Positions 38,142 to 48,454 are shown, counted from the first letter of the stretch. The stretch is DNA of 64,000 nt from Psychrobacter ciconiae (GCF_904846055.1 NZ_CAJGYV010000001.1:1550001-1614000); one strand, 5' to 3'. Notes: generated by a model not told the origin, from the sequence alone. Program-made: numbers and translations.

Positions 38142-39461
38142 ATTTTTTCTACTTCGCTCACTCAAAATAATGCCTATCCAACCAGTGATTTTGACTCGCA
38201 CCACCTTTGGCATCCGTACGCCAGCATTCCGCCTGCTTATCCAAATTTGGTTATTGAAAAAGCTTCAGGCGTTTATTTAATTACCCAAAACGGTAAGCGG
38301 CTGATAGATGGCATGTCGTCATGGTGGGCGGCGGTTCATGGCTATAATCACCCCAAGCTCAATCAAGCCATAACTGACCAGCTTGAAAACATGGCCCATG
38401 TGATGTTTGGCGGCTTGACCCACCAACCGGCGATTGATTTGGGCAAAAAGCTGCTTGAGATGGTGCCAAGCAATCTTGAGGCGATTTTTTATGCCGATAG
38501 CGGCAGTATTGCGGTGGAAGTCGCGCTAAAAATGGCGCTGCAATACCAACTTGCCGTAGGTCAGCCAAAAAAAAACCAATTTGCCTCGACCCGCTCGGGC
38601 TATTTTGGCGATACTTGGCACGCCATGAGTGTTTGCGACCCTGTTAGCGGGATGCACAGCCTTTATGGCAGTCAATTGCCCTTGCAGTATTTTGTTGCCG
38701 CGCCTACCGCAGGATTTGAGCGCTCAATGACCGCCAGCGAGCGGAATGAGCTGAGCGCATTTTTTGAGCGCCATCATCAAAAGCTTGCCGGATTTATTAT
38801 TGAGCCCATCATCCAAGGCGCAGGCGGGATGCGTTTTTATAGCACCGAGTATTTGCAGCAGTTGCGGGCGCTTTGTGATGAATATGACGTCCTATTAATT
38901 TTAGATGAAATCGCCACCGGATTTGGTCGCAGCGGTCGGCTGTTTGCTTGTGAGCACGCTCAGGTTTTGCCGGACATTATGACCATTGGCAAGGCATTAA
39001 CAGGCGGTTATTTAAGCTTTGCCGCAACCCTTTGTTCGCGACACATTTCTGATACCATTCACCAAAGCGCCAATTCTGCCTTGATGCATGGTCCTACCTT
39101 TATGGGAAATCCGCTGGCTTGCGCCGTGGCAATTGCGTCGCTTGAGTTAATTCAAAGCTATGATATTGAAAATCGCGTGGCAAGATTGCAATCACAACTG
39201 CGCGAGCAGTTATCAGTTGCCGCAAGTTGGCAGCACGTTGTTGACGTTCGCGTTTTAGGCGCGGTTGCGGTCATTGAGCTTGACCATAATGTGGATATGG
39301 CGCGGTTTCAATCGCTGCTTGTCCGCCACGGCGTTTGGGTGCGACCGTTTGGCAAGCTGGTTTATATTATGCCGCCTTATGTGATTACCGATGACGAACT
39401 AAAAGAACTTTGCCAAGGCTTGCTTGGTGTACTTGATGAATATTTATCTCTTCAACTTTAA
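38142..39461 (+). CDS. bioA: Adenosylmethionine-8-amino-7-oxononanoate aminotransferase BioA
   Basis: 439 residues if it starts at the ATT at 38142, which has AAGGA 7 bases upstream. The first conventional start in frame, TTG at 38247, would remove the conserved FDSHHLWHPYAS segment that contains an active-site tyrosine, so the real start must be upstream. An in-frame ATG at 38112 is followed by TAA at 38118. The PLP-dependent enzyme makes diaminopelargonate from KAPA. Motifs: MSSWWAAVHGYNHP, HVMFGGLTHQP, DSGSIAVEVALKMALQY, LILDEIATGFGRSG, and the PLP lysine in IGKALTGG. BioD follows 28 bp later. Confidence 0.9.
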   Translation: MFSTSLTQNNAYPTSDFDSHHLWHPYASIPPAYPNLVIEKASGVYLITQNGKRLIDGMSSWWAAVHGYNHPKLNQAITDQLENMAHVMFGGLTHQPAIDLGKKLLEMVPSNLEAIFYADSGSIAVEVALKMALQYQLAVGQPKKNQFASTRSGYFGDTWHAMSVCDPVSGMHSLYGSQLPLQYFVAAPTAGFERSMTASERNELSAFFERHHQKLAGFIIEPIIQGAGGMRFYSTEYLQQLRALCDEYDVLLILDEIATGFGRSGRLFACEHAQVLPDIMTIGKALTGGYLSFAATLCSRHISDTIHQSANSALMHGPTFMGNPLACAVAIASLELIQSYDIENRVARLQSQLREQLSVAASWQHVVDVRVLGAVAVIELDHNVDMARFQSLLVRHGVWVRPFGKLVYIMPPYVITDDELKELCQGLLGVLDEYLSLQL

Positions 39462-39489
39462 GCCAAAAATAAAAAAATAAAGGCAACCT

Positions 39490-40191
39490 ATGGTCATTTT
39501 TATCTCAGGAATTGATACCGATATTGGCAAAACGATAGCCACCGGAATGCTAGCGCGGTCGTTAATGGCGCAAAATATTAACGTCATGACCCAAAAGCTG
39601 GTTCAAACCGGCGTTGCTGCTTTAGAAAATCAGGGCTTAAACGGTCAAAAAGCCATCAGCGACGATATTTTAACCCATCGTGAACTCATGCAAATTCCGC
39701 TCAATGACTTTGATATTGACGGCACAACTTGCCCGTATTTTTTTAGCAAACCCGCGTCCCCGCATTTAGCGGCGGCGATGGATAACGCCGTATTAAATAT
39801 CGATGACATTACTTGCGCTACCCAAACTTTGCAACGTCATTTTGATGTGATACTCCTTGAAGGTGCGGGGGGATTGCTCGTCCCGATAACCAAAAATTGC
39901 TTAACGCTTGATTATATCGCTGAGCAAGGCTATCCAGTTATTTTGGTGACCTCAGGGCGACTTGGCAGTATTAACCATACCCTGCTAAGCATTGAAGCCG
40001 TTAAATCTCGCGGACTCAAACTTCACAGCCTTATTTATAACACCATTCATGACGATGACGCGGACATTAGCCAAAGTACCCAAGACTTTTTGCAACGCTA
40101 TTTAAAAAAACACGCGCCCGATTGTCATTGGCTTGTTTTAAATCGAATTGATGATAACGCCTTGCTTGAGCTACCTGCGAATTTTATTTGA
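39490..40191 (+). CDS. bioD: Dethiobiotin synthetase BioD
   Basis: 233 residues with AAGG before the ATG. It closes the ureido ring of dethiobiotin using ATP and CO2. The P-loop-type motif ISGIDTDIGKTIATG is at the N-terminus, QKLVQTG follows, and the second motif LLEGAGGLLVPI is near residue 120. It lies directly after bioA in a two-gene operon. bioB, bioF and bioC are not in the window. Confidence 0.94.
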   Translation: MVIFISGIDTDIGKTIATGMLARSLMAQNINVMTQKLVQTGVAALENQGLNGQKAISDDILTHRELMQIPLNDFDIDGTTCPYFFSKPASPHLAAAMDNAVLNIDDITCATQTLQRHFDVILLEGAGGLLVPITKNCLTLDYIAEQGYPVILVTSGRLGSINHTLLSIEAVKSRGLKLHSLIYNTIHDDDADISQSTQDFLQRYLKKHAPDCHWLVLNRIDDNALLELPANFI

Positions 40192-40218
40192 TAACCTATT
40201 TTTAATCTGAGCAGAGTT

Positions 40219-40227
40219 TGCTATACT
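40219..40227 (+). promoter_or_regulatory. rnpB promoter, extended -10 (TGCTATACT)
   Basis: TG at 40219-40220 and TATACT at 40222-40227 lie 7 bp before the predicted 5' end of the RNA. Confidence 0.7.
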
Positions 40228-40233
40228 AGCGCG

Positions 40234-40614
<381 letters not shown>

Positions 40615-40675
40615 ACTTTTTTGCAGTAAAATTATCAAAAATCAGTAAAGATTGAAAAAATTGCTAAATTGGGGG

Positions 40676-40704
40676 TTGACGAAAGCGACTTCTTTTAGCA
40701 TAAT
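40676..40704 (+). promoter_or_regulatory. Promoter of tRNA-Met
   Basis: TTGACG (40676-40681) and CATAAT (40699-40704) are spaced by 17 bp, one of the few standard -35/-10 pairs in the window; the tRNA starts 15 bp later. Confidence 0.7.
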
Positions 40705-40718
40705 ACCGAGCCTTAAAA

Positions 40719-40795
40719 GGCGATGTAGCTCAGCTGGTTAGAGCGCACGACTCATAATCGTGAGGTCGAGAGTTCAAGTCTCTCCATCGCCACCA
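40719..40795 (+). tRNA. tRNA-Met (anticodon CAT), probably elongator
   Basis: 77 nt with encoded CCA. The acceptor arms GGCGATG and CATCGCC pair; the D-arm is AGCTCAGCTGGTTAGAGC; the anticodon CAT is at 40753-40755; the T-loop is TTCAAGT. The first base pair (G-C) argues against initiator tRNA. A lysidine-modified tRNA-Ile with CAT anticodon cannot be fully excluded. Confidence 0.95.
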
Positions 40796-40807
40796 AATTT
40801 AAAAATG

Positions 40808-40835
40808 CCAATCTGATCAAGGTTGGTTTTTTTTT
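40808..40835 (+). terminator. Terminator after tRNA-Met
   Basis: CCAATC and GGTTGG pair around a 7-nt loop and are followed by nine T. Confidence 0.85.
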
Positions 40836-40973
40836 GCCTAAAAAAAGCGTTAGGGTAATATGACCGTTTTCAACGTTAAAAGTAAGTTTGAGAGTATTTA
40901 AAATTTCGAAGCTATAGATTGATGATAAATCAAATGCTTGCTGTCAAATTCGCCTTACTTTATGTTGTAAAAC

Positions 40974-40982
40974 TGCTAGAAT
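40974..40982 (+). promoter_or_regulatory. Extended -10 promoter (TGCTAGAAT) for the lepA operon
   Basis: TG at 40974-40975 and TAGAAT at 40977-40982 lie about 58 bp before lepA, followed by ACCGCC. Confidence 0.5.
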
Positions 40983-41039
40983 ACCGCCTAACGCTTCATT
41001 TCTTTGACCCTTTATTTTCTTTTATTTAGTAGGCGCTTT

Positions 41040-42842
41040 GTGACTGCATTAGCTAATATCCGTAATTTTTCTATTATTGCGCACATCGATCATGGCAAAT
41101 CGACGCTTGCCGATCGCTTTATTCAAATGTGTGGCGCACTTCAAGACCGTGAAATGCAGGCGCAAGTGCTTGATTCAATGGACATTGAGCGCGAGCGCGG
41201 CATCACCATCAAGGCGCAATCGGTCACGCTGTATTTTGACCATCCAAATGGTGAGCGCTATCAGCTCAACTTCATCGACACCCCCGGTCACGTGGACTTT
41301 TCTTATGAAGTGTCGCGCTCTTTAGCTGCTTGTGAAGGCGCGCTTTTGGTCGTTGATGCCGCGCAGGGCGTTGAGGCGCAGTCGGTTGCCAACTGTTATA
41401 CGGCAGTTGACCAAGGTCTTGAGGTGATGGCGGTTTTGAACAAAATCGACTTACCGCAAGTTGAGCCTGAACGCGTCATTCAAGAAATTGAGGATATTAT
41501 CGGCATTGATGCCGTTGATGCGCCGCGCGTTTCAGCAAAGTCAGGTCTTGGCGTTGAAGCATTACTTGAGCGATTGGTTGAGGTCATTCCTGCCCCAACC
41601 GGCGATCGTGATGCGCCTTTGCAAGCGCTGATCATCGACTCGTGGTTTGACAACTATTTAGGCGTGGTGTCGCTCGTTCGCGTCCGTGAAGGCTCGGTAA
41701 AAGCTGGCGATAAAATCTATATTAAATCGACCAAAGAGGCGCATTTGGTCAGCTCAATTGGTGTCTTTACGCCAAAGCCGTTAGATACGGGCGTATTAGA
41801 AGCCGGTGAAGTGGGCTTTATTATCGCCGGCATCAAAGACATCGCAGGCGCGCCCGTCGGTGACACCATCACCCACGCCAAAACGCCAGAAGTTGAGCGT
41901 ATCCCTGGCTTTAAACAAGTCACACCGCAAGTTTACGCAGGGCTTTTTCCCGTTGATTCAAGCGACTTTGAAAAGTTTCGTGAAGCGCTACAAAAACTGC
42001 AAATCAATGACGCCGCGCTATTTTTTGAGCCGGACACCTCGGACGCGCTTGGCTTTGGATTTCGCTGCGGCTTTTTGGGAATGCTGCATATGGAAATCAT
42101 CCAAGAGCGGCTTGAGCGCGAATATGACTTGGATTTAATCACCACCGCGCCGTCGGTGATTTATGAAATTGAGAAAAAAAATGGCGACGTCATTTACGTT
42201 GACAACCCGTCAAAGCTGCCCGAACCCAACAACATCGAAGCGTTCCGCGAGCCGATTGCGCGCTGTCATATTTTAGTGCCGCAGGATTATTTGGGCAACG
42301 TCATGACCCTTTGTATCGAGCGCCGCGGCGTTCAGGTGGACATGCGCTTTATGGGAAATCAAGTCCAACTGGTGTTTGATATTCCGATGGGTGAGGTGGT
42401 CATGGACTTTTTTGACCGCTTAAAGTCGGTATCGCGCGGCTTTGCTTCTCTTGATTATGGCTTTGAGCGTTACCAAGAGGACAAATTGGTCAAGGTTGAC
42501 GTATTAATTAATGGTGATAAAGTCGATGCTTTAGCCATGATTTGCCATCAAGACCAAGCGCGCTTCCGTGGTAATCAGTTGGTCACCAAGATGAAAGAGC
42601 TGATTCCAAGGCAGATGTTTGACGTTGCCATTCAAGCCGCTATCGGCAGCCAGATTATCGGTCGCAGTACGGTCAAAGCCATGCGCAAAGACGTTTTGGC
42701 AAAATGTTACGGCGGCGACGTGTCGCGCAAGAAAAAGCTGCTGTCCAAGCAAAAAGAGGGTAAAAAGCGCATGAAGCAAGTGGGTAACGTGGAAATTCCG
42801 CAAGAAGCCTTCTTAGCGGTGCTGCAAGTGGACAATGGATAA
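41040..42842 (+). CDS. lepA: Elongation factor 4 (LepA)
   Basis: 600 residues from the GTG at 41040, which aligns with known LepA starts ([18 protein letters not shown]); a TTG at 41004 would add 12 residues. It is a ribosome-associated GTPase thought to aid initiation or back-translocation. GTPase motifs: [31 protein letters not shown]. The C-terminal LepA-specific domain ends with [20 protein letters not shown]. It heads the lepA-lepB-DUF4845-rnc-era-recO-pdxJ cluster. Confidence 0.97.
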   Translation: MTALANIRNFSIIAHIDHGKSTLADRFIQMCGALQDREMQAQVLDSMDIERERGITIKAQSVTLYFDHPNGERYQLNFIDTPGHVDFSYEVSRSLAACEGALLVVDAAQGVEAQSVANCYTAVDQGLEVMAVLNKIDLPQVEPERVIQEIEDIIGIDAVDAPRVSAKSGLGVEALLERLVEVIPAPTGDRDAPLQALIIDSWFDNYLGVVSLVRVREGSVKAGDKIYIKSTKEAHLVSSIGVFTPKPLDTGVLEAGEVGFIIAGIKDIAGAPVGDTITHAKTPEVERIPGFKQVTPQVYAGLFPVDSSDFEKFREALQKLQINDAALFFEPDTSDALGFGFRCGFLGMLHMEIIQERLEREYDLDLITTAPSVIYEIEKKNGDVIYVDNPSKLPEPNNIEAFREPIARCHILVPQDYLGNVMTLCIERRGVQVDMRFMGNQVQLVFDIPMGEVVMDFFDRLKSVSRGFASLDYGFERYQEDKLVKVDVLINGDKVDALAMICHQDQARFRGNQLVTKMKELIPRQMFDVAIQAAIGSQIIGRSTVKAMRKDVLAKCYGGDVSRKKKLLSKQKEGKKRMKQVGNVEIPQEAFLAVLQVDNG

Positions 42843-42866
42843 CTCACGCCTTAAAGGTCGCTGTTT

Positions 42867-43769
42867 ATGGATTTTGACTTTAATATTATTTTGGTGCCCT
42901 TAACGCTTGCGCTAGGGGCAATTTGGCTGCTAGATAAACTTCGCCTAAAGCAGCGCGCCACTTATGGTCGCGGCAAAGAAAGCTTGCCTGTTCGCTGGGC
43001 TTATGACTTTTTCCCTGTTCTTGCCGTCGTGCTGATTGTGCGCTCGTTTTTGATTGAGCCGTTTAATATTCCCTCATCTTCCATGGTGCCCACCCTTTAT
43101 ACCGGCGACTTTATTGCGGTCAATAAGTTTGCTTACGGCGTCCGCTTGCCGCTGAGCTACAATAAGGTGCTGGATACCGGTCATCCTGAACACGGCGATG
43201 TGATGGTGTTTCGCTATCCTGAAAACCCCAATATTTACTATATCAAGCGCGTCATTGGGCTTCCGGGCGACACCGTCAGTTACAATCAAGGTCAGATTTC
43301 CATTAATAATGTTCCGGTAAAAACCACGCCGGTGAACTTTGATGCTGATGCCGAGCTGACTTCTCAGCTCTACCCAACAGGGCAGGTGGCCCCTGGGCAA
43401 ATACTGAGCGAAACCCAAGCGGCAGAGCTTGGTCGTGAAGAAGAAAACCACGCTCAGTATTTTCAAGAAAATCAAGGCAAACATGAGCATTTAGTTCGCT
43501 ACTTGCCAGAGATGAACAGCTCGCAATATGCGCCGTTTTTACAAGAAGTATCACCTGACGTGGTGACATCAAATGGCACAACATGGCAAGTTAACGTTCC
43601 TGAAGGTCAATATTTCGTCATGGGGGACAATCGTGACCGCAGCGCCGATGGCAGATTTTGGGGCTTTGTTCCCGATGACAATTTAGCCGGAAAAGCCGTT
43701 TATATTTGGATGCATAAGCCGCCTGGATTGCATTTACCAAGCTTTAGCCGCAATGGAACAATTGACTAA
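42867..43769 (+). CDS. lepB: Signal peptidase I (LepB)
   Basis: 300 residues. It is the inner-membrane protease that removes Sec and Tat signal peptides. Two N-terminal helices (about 3-20 and 48-65) precede the serine motif PSSSMVPTLYTGDF; the general-base lysine is in YYIKRVIGLPGD; the conserved GDNRDRSADGRFWGFV is near residue 255. A loop of about 60 residues (about 150-215) is inserted between conserved boxes, as in other gammaproteobacteria. It lies 24 bp after lepA. Confidence 0.96.
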   Translation: MDFDFNIILVPLTLALGAIWLLDKLRLKQRATYGRGKESLPVRWAYDFFPVLAVVLIVRSFLIEPFNIPSSSMVPTLYTGDFIAVNKFAYGVRLPLSYNKVLDTGHPEHGDVMVFRYPENPNIYYIKRVIGLPGDTVSYNQGQISINNVPVKTTPVNFDADAELTSQLYPTGQVAPGQILSETQAAELGREEENHAQYFQENQGKHEHLVRYLPEMNSSQYAPFLQEVSPDVVTSNGTTWQVNVPEGQYFVMGDNRDRSADGRFWGFVPDDNLAGKAVYIWMHKPPGLHLPSFSRNGTID

Positions 43770-43804
43770 TGGTGGTTTAATCACTAAAGCTAAAAGGGGA
43801 AATC

Positions 43805-44203
43805 ATGAGTCCGCTTTGTGTAAATATTAGCGCTCAGCGTGGTGCCAGTGTTACCAGCATCATGTTTTTTGTGATTGCTTTGGCGGTGGCTTTGAAGCTA
43901 TTTGTGGCTATCGTTCCGGCACAAATTGGCGATTATCAATTGAGCAAAATTTTAAGCGCCCAGTTGGCAGAAGCCAATAACAGCAAGCAAACGGCAAAGC
44001 AGTTTACTGAGCGCGTCAATAAACAGCTTGCCATTAATGCCAATTATGAGGCTAAGGCTGAAGAGCTGTTTGTGTTTACCAATAAAAAACCCGGTCAGCT
44101 TGCCATTAAAAAGCAGTACAGCAAAACCAATAAATTTTTTGGTAATATTGACATTGTGACCCGCTTTGAAGGCGATATTACGCCAAAGGGACAGACTGAA
44201 TAA
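43805..44203 (+). CDS. DUF4845 single-helix membrane protein
   Basis: 132 residues with AGGGG before the ATG. One N-terminal membrane helix (about residues 17-37) is followed by a periplasmic part (YQLSKILSAQLAEA onward). DUF4845 proteins lie between lepB and rnc in many gammaproteobacteria, and this position supports the call. Function is unknown; a link to signal-peptidase work is a guess from gene order. Confidence 0.88.
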   Translation: MSPLCVNISAQRGASVTSIMFFVIALAVALKLFVAIVPAQIGDYQLSKILSAQLAEANNSKQTAKQFTERVNKQLAINANYEAKAEELFVFTNKKPGQLAIKKQYSKTNKFFGNIDIVTRFEGDITPKGQTE

Positions 44204-44270
44204 ATCGCGGCATTTAAATAAAGTACGATTATAACGCCCAAATTTAGCCAAAGGATCATTAACCTTACGC

Positions 44271-45062
44271 ATGAAACCGATTTTCCCCAAGCCCGTACCG
44301 AACGCTGTGACCAATCCATCCGCGATGGACATGCCGCCTGTCAGCGCTGAGTTTTTACAAAAGCTTAAGGTGCTCAGCCGAAAGCTTGGCTATGAGTTTG
44401 CCAATCCTACGCTGCCCAAGCTTGCCTTGACGCATCGATCGCTTGACAGTAAAAAAAACTACGAGCGCCTTGAGTTTTTAGGGGATGCTTTACTTGGGAT
44501 GATTGTTGGCGAGGCGCTTTATCATCGGTTTCCACTGCAAGATGAGGGCAGGTTGACCCGAATGCGTGCAACCCTTGTCCGCCAAGAAGCCCTCGTGACC
44601 ATCGCCCAACATCTGGAGCTGTCCAATCATTTAATATTAGGGGTTGGCGAGCGCAAAGGCGGTGGTCGCAATCGCGCTTCCATTTTAGCCGATGCGGTTG
44701 AGTCGTTGATTGGGGCGATTTATTTGGACTCTCAAGATTTGGAAACGACAAGGCGCTGCGTTCTTATGTGGTACGGCGATTTGATTGACAATGTTAACGA
44801 CCAAAAAGTACTTAAAGACGCCAAAAGCCGGCTGCAAGAATGGCTGCAATCCAAGCAGTTTGACTTGCCCAGTTATGAGCTGATAGAAACCCAAGGCAAT
44901 GCGCCCAACCAAATTTTTGTGGTTCGTTGTCAGGTCAATATTAGCGGCTGCCCTGACATTACCGAGTCTGGCGAGAGCCGCCGAATTGCCGAGCAAAAAG
45001 CGGCAGAGCTGATGATAAATCAGCTTCACAAACTACCAACCAACCCTAAAAAACGCGCTTAA
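44271..45062 (+). CDS. rnc: Ribonuclease III
   Basis: 263 residues. It cuts double-stranded RNA in rRNA and mRNA processing. The signature ERLEFLGDALLGMIVGEAL near residue 64 and DAVESLIGAIYLD near residue 143 hold the metal-binding acids. A double-stranded-RNA-binding domain occupies about 175-250. About 25 extra residues precede the usual start; the ATG at 44271 has AAGGA 16 bases away, and the ATG at 44325 is an alternative. Confidence 0.95.
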   Translation: MKPIFPKPVPNAVTNPSAMDMPPVSAEFLQKLKVLSRKLGYEFANPTLPKLALTHRSLDSKKNYERLEFLGDALLGMIVGEALYHRFPLQDEGRLTRMRATLVRQEALVTIAQHLELSNHLILGVGERKGGGRNRASILADAVESLIGAIYLDSQDLETTRRCVLMWYGDLIDNVNDQKVLKDAKSRLQEWLQSKQFDLPSYELIETQGNAPNQIFVVRCQVNISGCPDITESGESRRIAEQKAAELMINQLHKLPTNPKKRA

Positions 45063-45105
45063 TTTCATGGCTTGATGCCCAACTTGATGAGAACTAGGAT
45101 TTTTT

Positions 45106-46140
45106 ATGAGCAACCAGCCAGATAATTTCGACGACAACCAATCAAACAATAACGCCGCTGTTGAAAACAATGACGCCATTGACGCGTTTTTTTCAGCGGA
45201 TAACGCAAACAATGCCCAAAAAACAGAGTTTAAAGCCGGATTTGTGGCGATTGTTGGCAGACCGAACGTCGGCAAATCAACGCTGATGAACCATATGCTT
45301 GGGCAAAAGCTCTCCATCACCTCGCGAAAACCGCAAACCACCCGCCACCGCATTCACGGCATTTTATCGACAGATGAGATGCAAGCGGTGTTTGTAGATA
45401 CCCCAGGCATTCATCAAAACGAAGTTCGCGCCATTAATGAGCGAATGAACAAAGCCGCATTTTCTGCCCTTGTTGATGTCGATTTGGTATTGTTTGTTGT
45501 GGACTCTGATCAATGGCGCGAGGATGACTTATTGACCTTGCAAAAGCTTGGCGAGACTGATTTGACCGTGGTTTTAGTTATTAATAAAGCCGATACCATT
45601 AAAGATAAAGGCGCGATTTTGCCTTTGATTGAGACCTTTAGCGACAGCTTTGACTTTGCCGATATTGTTCCTGTTTCTGCGCTAAAAAATCAAAACCTTG
45701 ACCGCTTAGAGGAGGTGATTGCCTCGCATCTTCCGGTTGCCGAGCCAATTTTTGATACCGAACAAATTACCGACCGTTCTGAGCGCTTTTTAGCCAGCGA
45801 AATTATTCGCGAAAAAATCATGCGCAGCGCAGGCGACGAAGTCCCTTACGATTTAACCGTTCAAATTGACGAATTTAAAGATGAACCGGCGCACCTCGAC
45901 CCAAAAACCGGCAGACCACGCAAAGCCATGACTTTTATTGATGCGACCATTTTTGTGGAGCGCAGCGGTCAAAAAGCCATCGTCATTGGCGAAAAAGGTC
46001 AGCGAATCAAGCAAGTAGGTATTGATGCCCGCCGCGATATGGAGCAACTGTTTGACAAAAAAGTCATGCTAACCCTTTGGGTGAAAGTCAAACGCGGCTG
46101 GTCGGATGACGAGCGCGCATTAAATAGCTTAGGATATTAA
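45106..46140 (+). CDS. era: GTPase Era
   Basis: 344 residues, about 40 longer than E. coli Era because of an Asn/Asp-rich N-terminal extension. It binds 16S rRNA during 30S assembly. GTPase motifs: IVGRPNVGKSTLMN, DTPGIH, and NKAD. The C-terminal KH domain has IVIGEKGQRIKQVGIDARRDME. AGGA precedes the ATG. It lies between rnc and recO as usual. Confidence 0.96.
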   Translation: MSNQPDNFDDNQSNNNAAVENNDAIDAFFSADNANNAQKTEFKAGFVAIVGRPNVGKSTLMNHMLGQKLSITSRKPQTTRHRIHGILSTDEMQAVFVDTPGIHQNEVRAINERMNKAAFSALVDVDLVLFVVDSDQWREDDLLTLQKLGETDLTVVLVINKADTIKDKGAILPLIETFSDSFDFADIVPVSALKNQNLDRLEEVIASHLPVAEPIFDTEQITDRSERFLASEIIREKIMRSAGDEVPYDLTVQIDEFKDEPAHLDPKTGRPRKAMTFIDATIFVERSGQKAIVIGEKGQRIKQVGIDARRDMEQLFDKKVMLTLWVKVKRGWSDDERALNSLGY

Positions 46141-46161
46141 TTATTTGTATAGGGGCGAGCG

Positions 46162-46908
46162 ATGCGAAATGAAGCGTTAACCGGATATTTGCTGCATCAA
46201 CGCCCTTATCAAGAAAAGCGCGCGCTGTATTATCTGTTCTCCAAAGAGCATGGCGTGATTAGCGGTATTGGAAAAAAAGGCGCGCCGCTATTTGAGCCAC
46301 TGCAATTGTTTGCAACCGGTAAGCGCGATCTGAAAACCTTTAGCCAAATCACCATTGCGCCTGTCACCGCCAATAAGCCGCCATCAGAAACCACCCAAAA
46401 TAACCCTTGTCAAAAAATCAGCGGTCAAAACCAATACGCCGCGCTGTACCTGAACGAGATTTTATGGCGACTGTTGCCGCAAGAGGACACCGCGCCCAAT
46501 CTTTGGCAGCATTACGAAGCAAGCCTTAATAGACTGAAGCAGCCGCTGACCAATACCGAACTTCGGCTTTGTTTACGGGAGTTTGAGCAGCAATTATTTA
46601 TCCAGCTTGGCTTTGCGATGGCTTTGACTGAAGACAGTTTAGGAAATAGTATTGCGGCAGATAGTATTTATCGTTTTGCGCCCGATGCGGGTTTTCTCGC
46701 CATTAATCAACAGGCAAACGAGCAGGCAAGTGCAATCGCTAATGCTTTTACAGGCTTTGAAATCCAATCGATGGCAGCTTTAGGCATTACTGAGGCGACC
46801 TTAAGCAGTTTTTCAAGATTATACCGGCAGCTGATTGATCATCTGCTCGATCATAAACCGCTGCAAAGCCGAAAGCTTTGGCAGCAGCAGCAGCGCTACC
46901 AACACTAA
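46162..46908 (+). CDS. recO: DNA repair protein RecO
   Basis: 248 residues. RecO loads RecA with RecR in the RecFOR pathway. The N-terminal OB-fold region has LTGYLLHQRPYQEKRALYYLFSKEHGVISGIGKKG, and the helical C-terminus follows. No zinc-finger cysteines are visible, as in other gammaproteobacterial RecO. It is 21 bp after era and belongs to the same operon. Confidence 0.93.
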   Translation: MRNEALTGYLLHQRPYQEKRALYYLFSKEHGVISGIGKKGAPLFEPLQLFATGKRDLKTFSQITIAPVTANKPPSETTQNNPCQKISGQNQYAALYLNEILWRLLPQEDTAPNLWQHYEASLNRLKQPLTNTELRLCLREFEQQLFIQLGFAMALTEDSLGNSIAADSIYRFAPDAGFLAINQQANEQASAIANAFTGFEIQSMAALGITEATLSSFSRLYRQLIDHLLDHKPLQSRKLWQQQQRYQH

Positions 46909-47034
46909 TTTGCTTTATTAATAAAAGCCATTAAGATAGATATTGCTCAATCTTATTGACTTTTAAAATTTGCATCAAAAAACTTATCGCAACCAACAAC
47001 TAAAGCGAATCGCGATTTGACAAAAGGACTGATT

Positions 47035-47805
47035 ATGACCACCTCAAACCATATCGATAATAAAAAACCCTTATTAGGCGTCAATATTGACCACGTCGCC
47101 ACCTTGCGCCAAGCTCGCGGCGTTGATTATCCAAGCCCACTTCGAGCCATGCAAATTTGTGAAAAAGCAGGGGCTGATGGCATCACCATCCACTTGCGTG
47201 AAGACCGCCGCCATATTCAAGACCATGATGTTTATGAGATTGCCGAAAATATCACTACACGACTAAATTTAGAAATGGCGGCAACGGATGAAATGCTTGA
47301 GATTGCTTGTAAAGTCAAACCATATTGGGTCTGCCTTGTCCCCGAAAAGCGTGAGGAGCTAACCACAGAGGGTGGCTTAAATGTCGCCGGTCAAGTCGAT
47401 ACGCTCAAAGACTACGTGCAAAAATTGCAAGAGCACGGCATCAAAGTGTCGTTATTTATTGACCCTGACCGCGAACAAATAGATGCATCTATTGCCTGTC
47501 ATGCTGACGCGATTGAACTACATACCGGAGCTTACGCTGAAAAAGGCTTGGCAAAAGACATTGAGGCCGAGCAAGCTGAGCTCAACCGGATTAAAGATGC
47601 CGTTCAATATGCGAAAAAAGCCAATCCTGAGCTATTTATCAACGCCGGTCACGGTCTGACCCAACAAAACGTCGGCGCCATTGCTGCTATTGACGGGCTT
47701 TATGAATTAAACATCGGTCATGCATTGATTAGCGATGCCGTTTTTGAAGGATTGTCGCAAGCCGTCGTTTTGATGAAAGCGGCGATGCATGCTGACAAAG
47801 CCTAA
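47035..47805 (+). CDS. pdxJ: Pyridoxine 5'-phosphate synthase PdxJ
   Basis: 256 residues from the ATG at 47035, with AAAGGA 6 bases before it; a TTG at 47017 is rejected. It condenses 1-deoxyxylulose phosphate with aminoacetone phosphate in vitamin B6 synthesis. Motifs: [57 protein letters not shown], and [14 protein letters not shown]. It ends the lepA cluster. Confidence 0.96.
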   Translation: MTTSNHIDNKKPLLGVNIDHVATLRQARGVDYPSPLRAMQICEKAGADGITIHLREDRRHIQDHDVYEIAENITTRLNLEMAATDEMLEIACKVKPYWVCLVPEKREELTTEGGLNVAGQVDTLKDYVQKLQEHGIKVSLFIDPDREQIDASIACHADAIELHTGAYAEKGLAKDIEAEQAELNRIKDAVQYAKKANPELFINAGHGLTQQNVGAIAAIDGLYELNIGHALISDAVFEGLSQAVVLMKAAMHADKA

Positions 47806-47842
47806 TAACTGCTCAGTCAATTAAAACAATAGTGATCAAATT

Positions 47843-48454
47843 TTAAGTAGGGCAATCTGTTTCGTGATGGTGATTGGGCTTAAACTTAATAATGCCTGCC
47901 ATATTGAAGGATACTTTATATTTATGAGCATCAAACGCAGCTTTTGGGCAATATTTAATATGACCCATAAAGCCGCGCGGATTGCCCGAATCGGCAGAAA
48001 ACCGCGTATAATCGCGGTTGCCAGCTCTTAAATGGACGGTTGCGTATTTAAGCCCAAGCTGGCTTTCACTTAATAGCTCATCAACACCCGCACTGTATTT
48101 ATTATCATTGTTTTTATCGAGAAACATTAATAAAGCATGGTTACCGTCTTTTTTACAGTGATGACTTTCATCAATTAAGCAAACAAAGACGTTTTGATGA
48201 CGAATTAGACTCTCAGCCTTAGCCGATTTTAAAGTATTGGTTATTTCGTGGCGGACTTTTTTTGCTTCCATTGCCGCTAACTGACCGATAATAGAAGGAG
48301 TGGCAATACTGGCGAGGATTGCAAAAATGGTTAGCGTAATTACCAGTTCTATGAGCGTTAAGCCCTGCATGTGTGTAGCGCTTGCACCAAGCTCTAACCT
48401 AGAATTATAGCTCGTTGATAAAGTTTTTTCAGTTCTATACAACCCCGCATGCAT
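47843..48454 (-). CDS. FimT/GspH-like type IV minor pilin
   Basis: 203 residues with AAAGG 8 bases before the ATG. The prepilin signal MQG-LTLIELVITLTIFAIL has a Glu at position +5 and a hydrophobic helix, but is preceded by 28 residues, an unusually long leader; an internal ATG at 48370 would give a normal one but has no ribosome site. The C-terminal globular part holds several cysteines. It is presumably cut by PilD and incorporated into a pilus tip. No other pilus gene is nearby. Confidence 0.82.
   Translation of the reverse strand: MHAGLYRTEKTLSTSYNSRLELGASATHMQGLTLIELVITLTIFAILASIATPSIIGQLAAMEAKKVRHEITNTLKSAKAESLIRHQNVFVCLIDESHHCKKDGNHALLMFLDKNNDNKYSAGVDELLSESQLGLKYATVHLRAGNRDYTRFSADSGNPRGFMGHIKYCPKAAFDAHKYKVSFNMAGIIKFKPNHHHETDCPT

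Noticed and set aside
38170-38268. ATG at 38170 as the start of bioA
   Set aside because: It is in another frame and runs to a stop without matching BioA.
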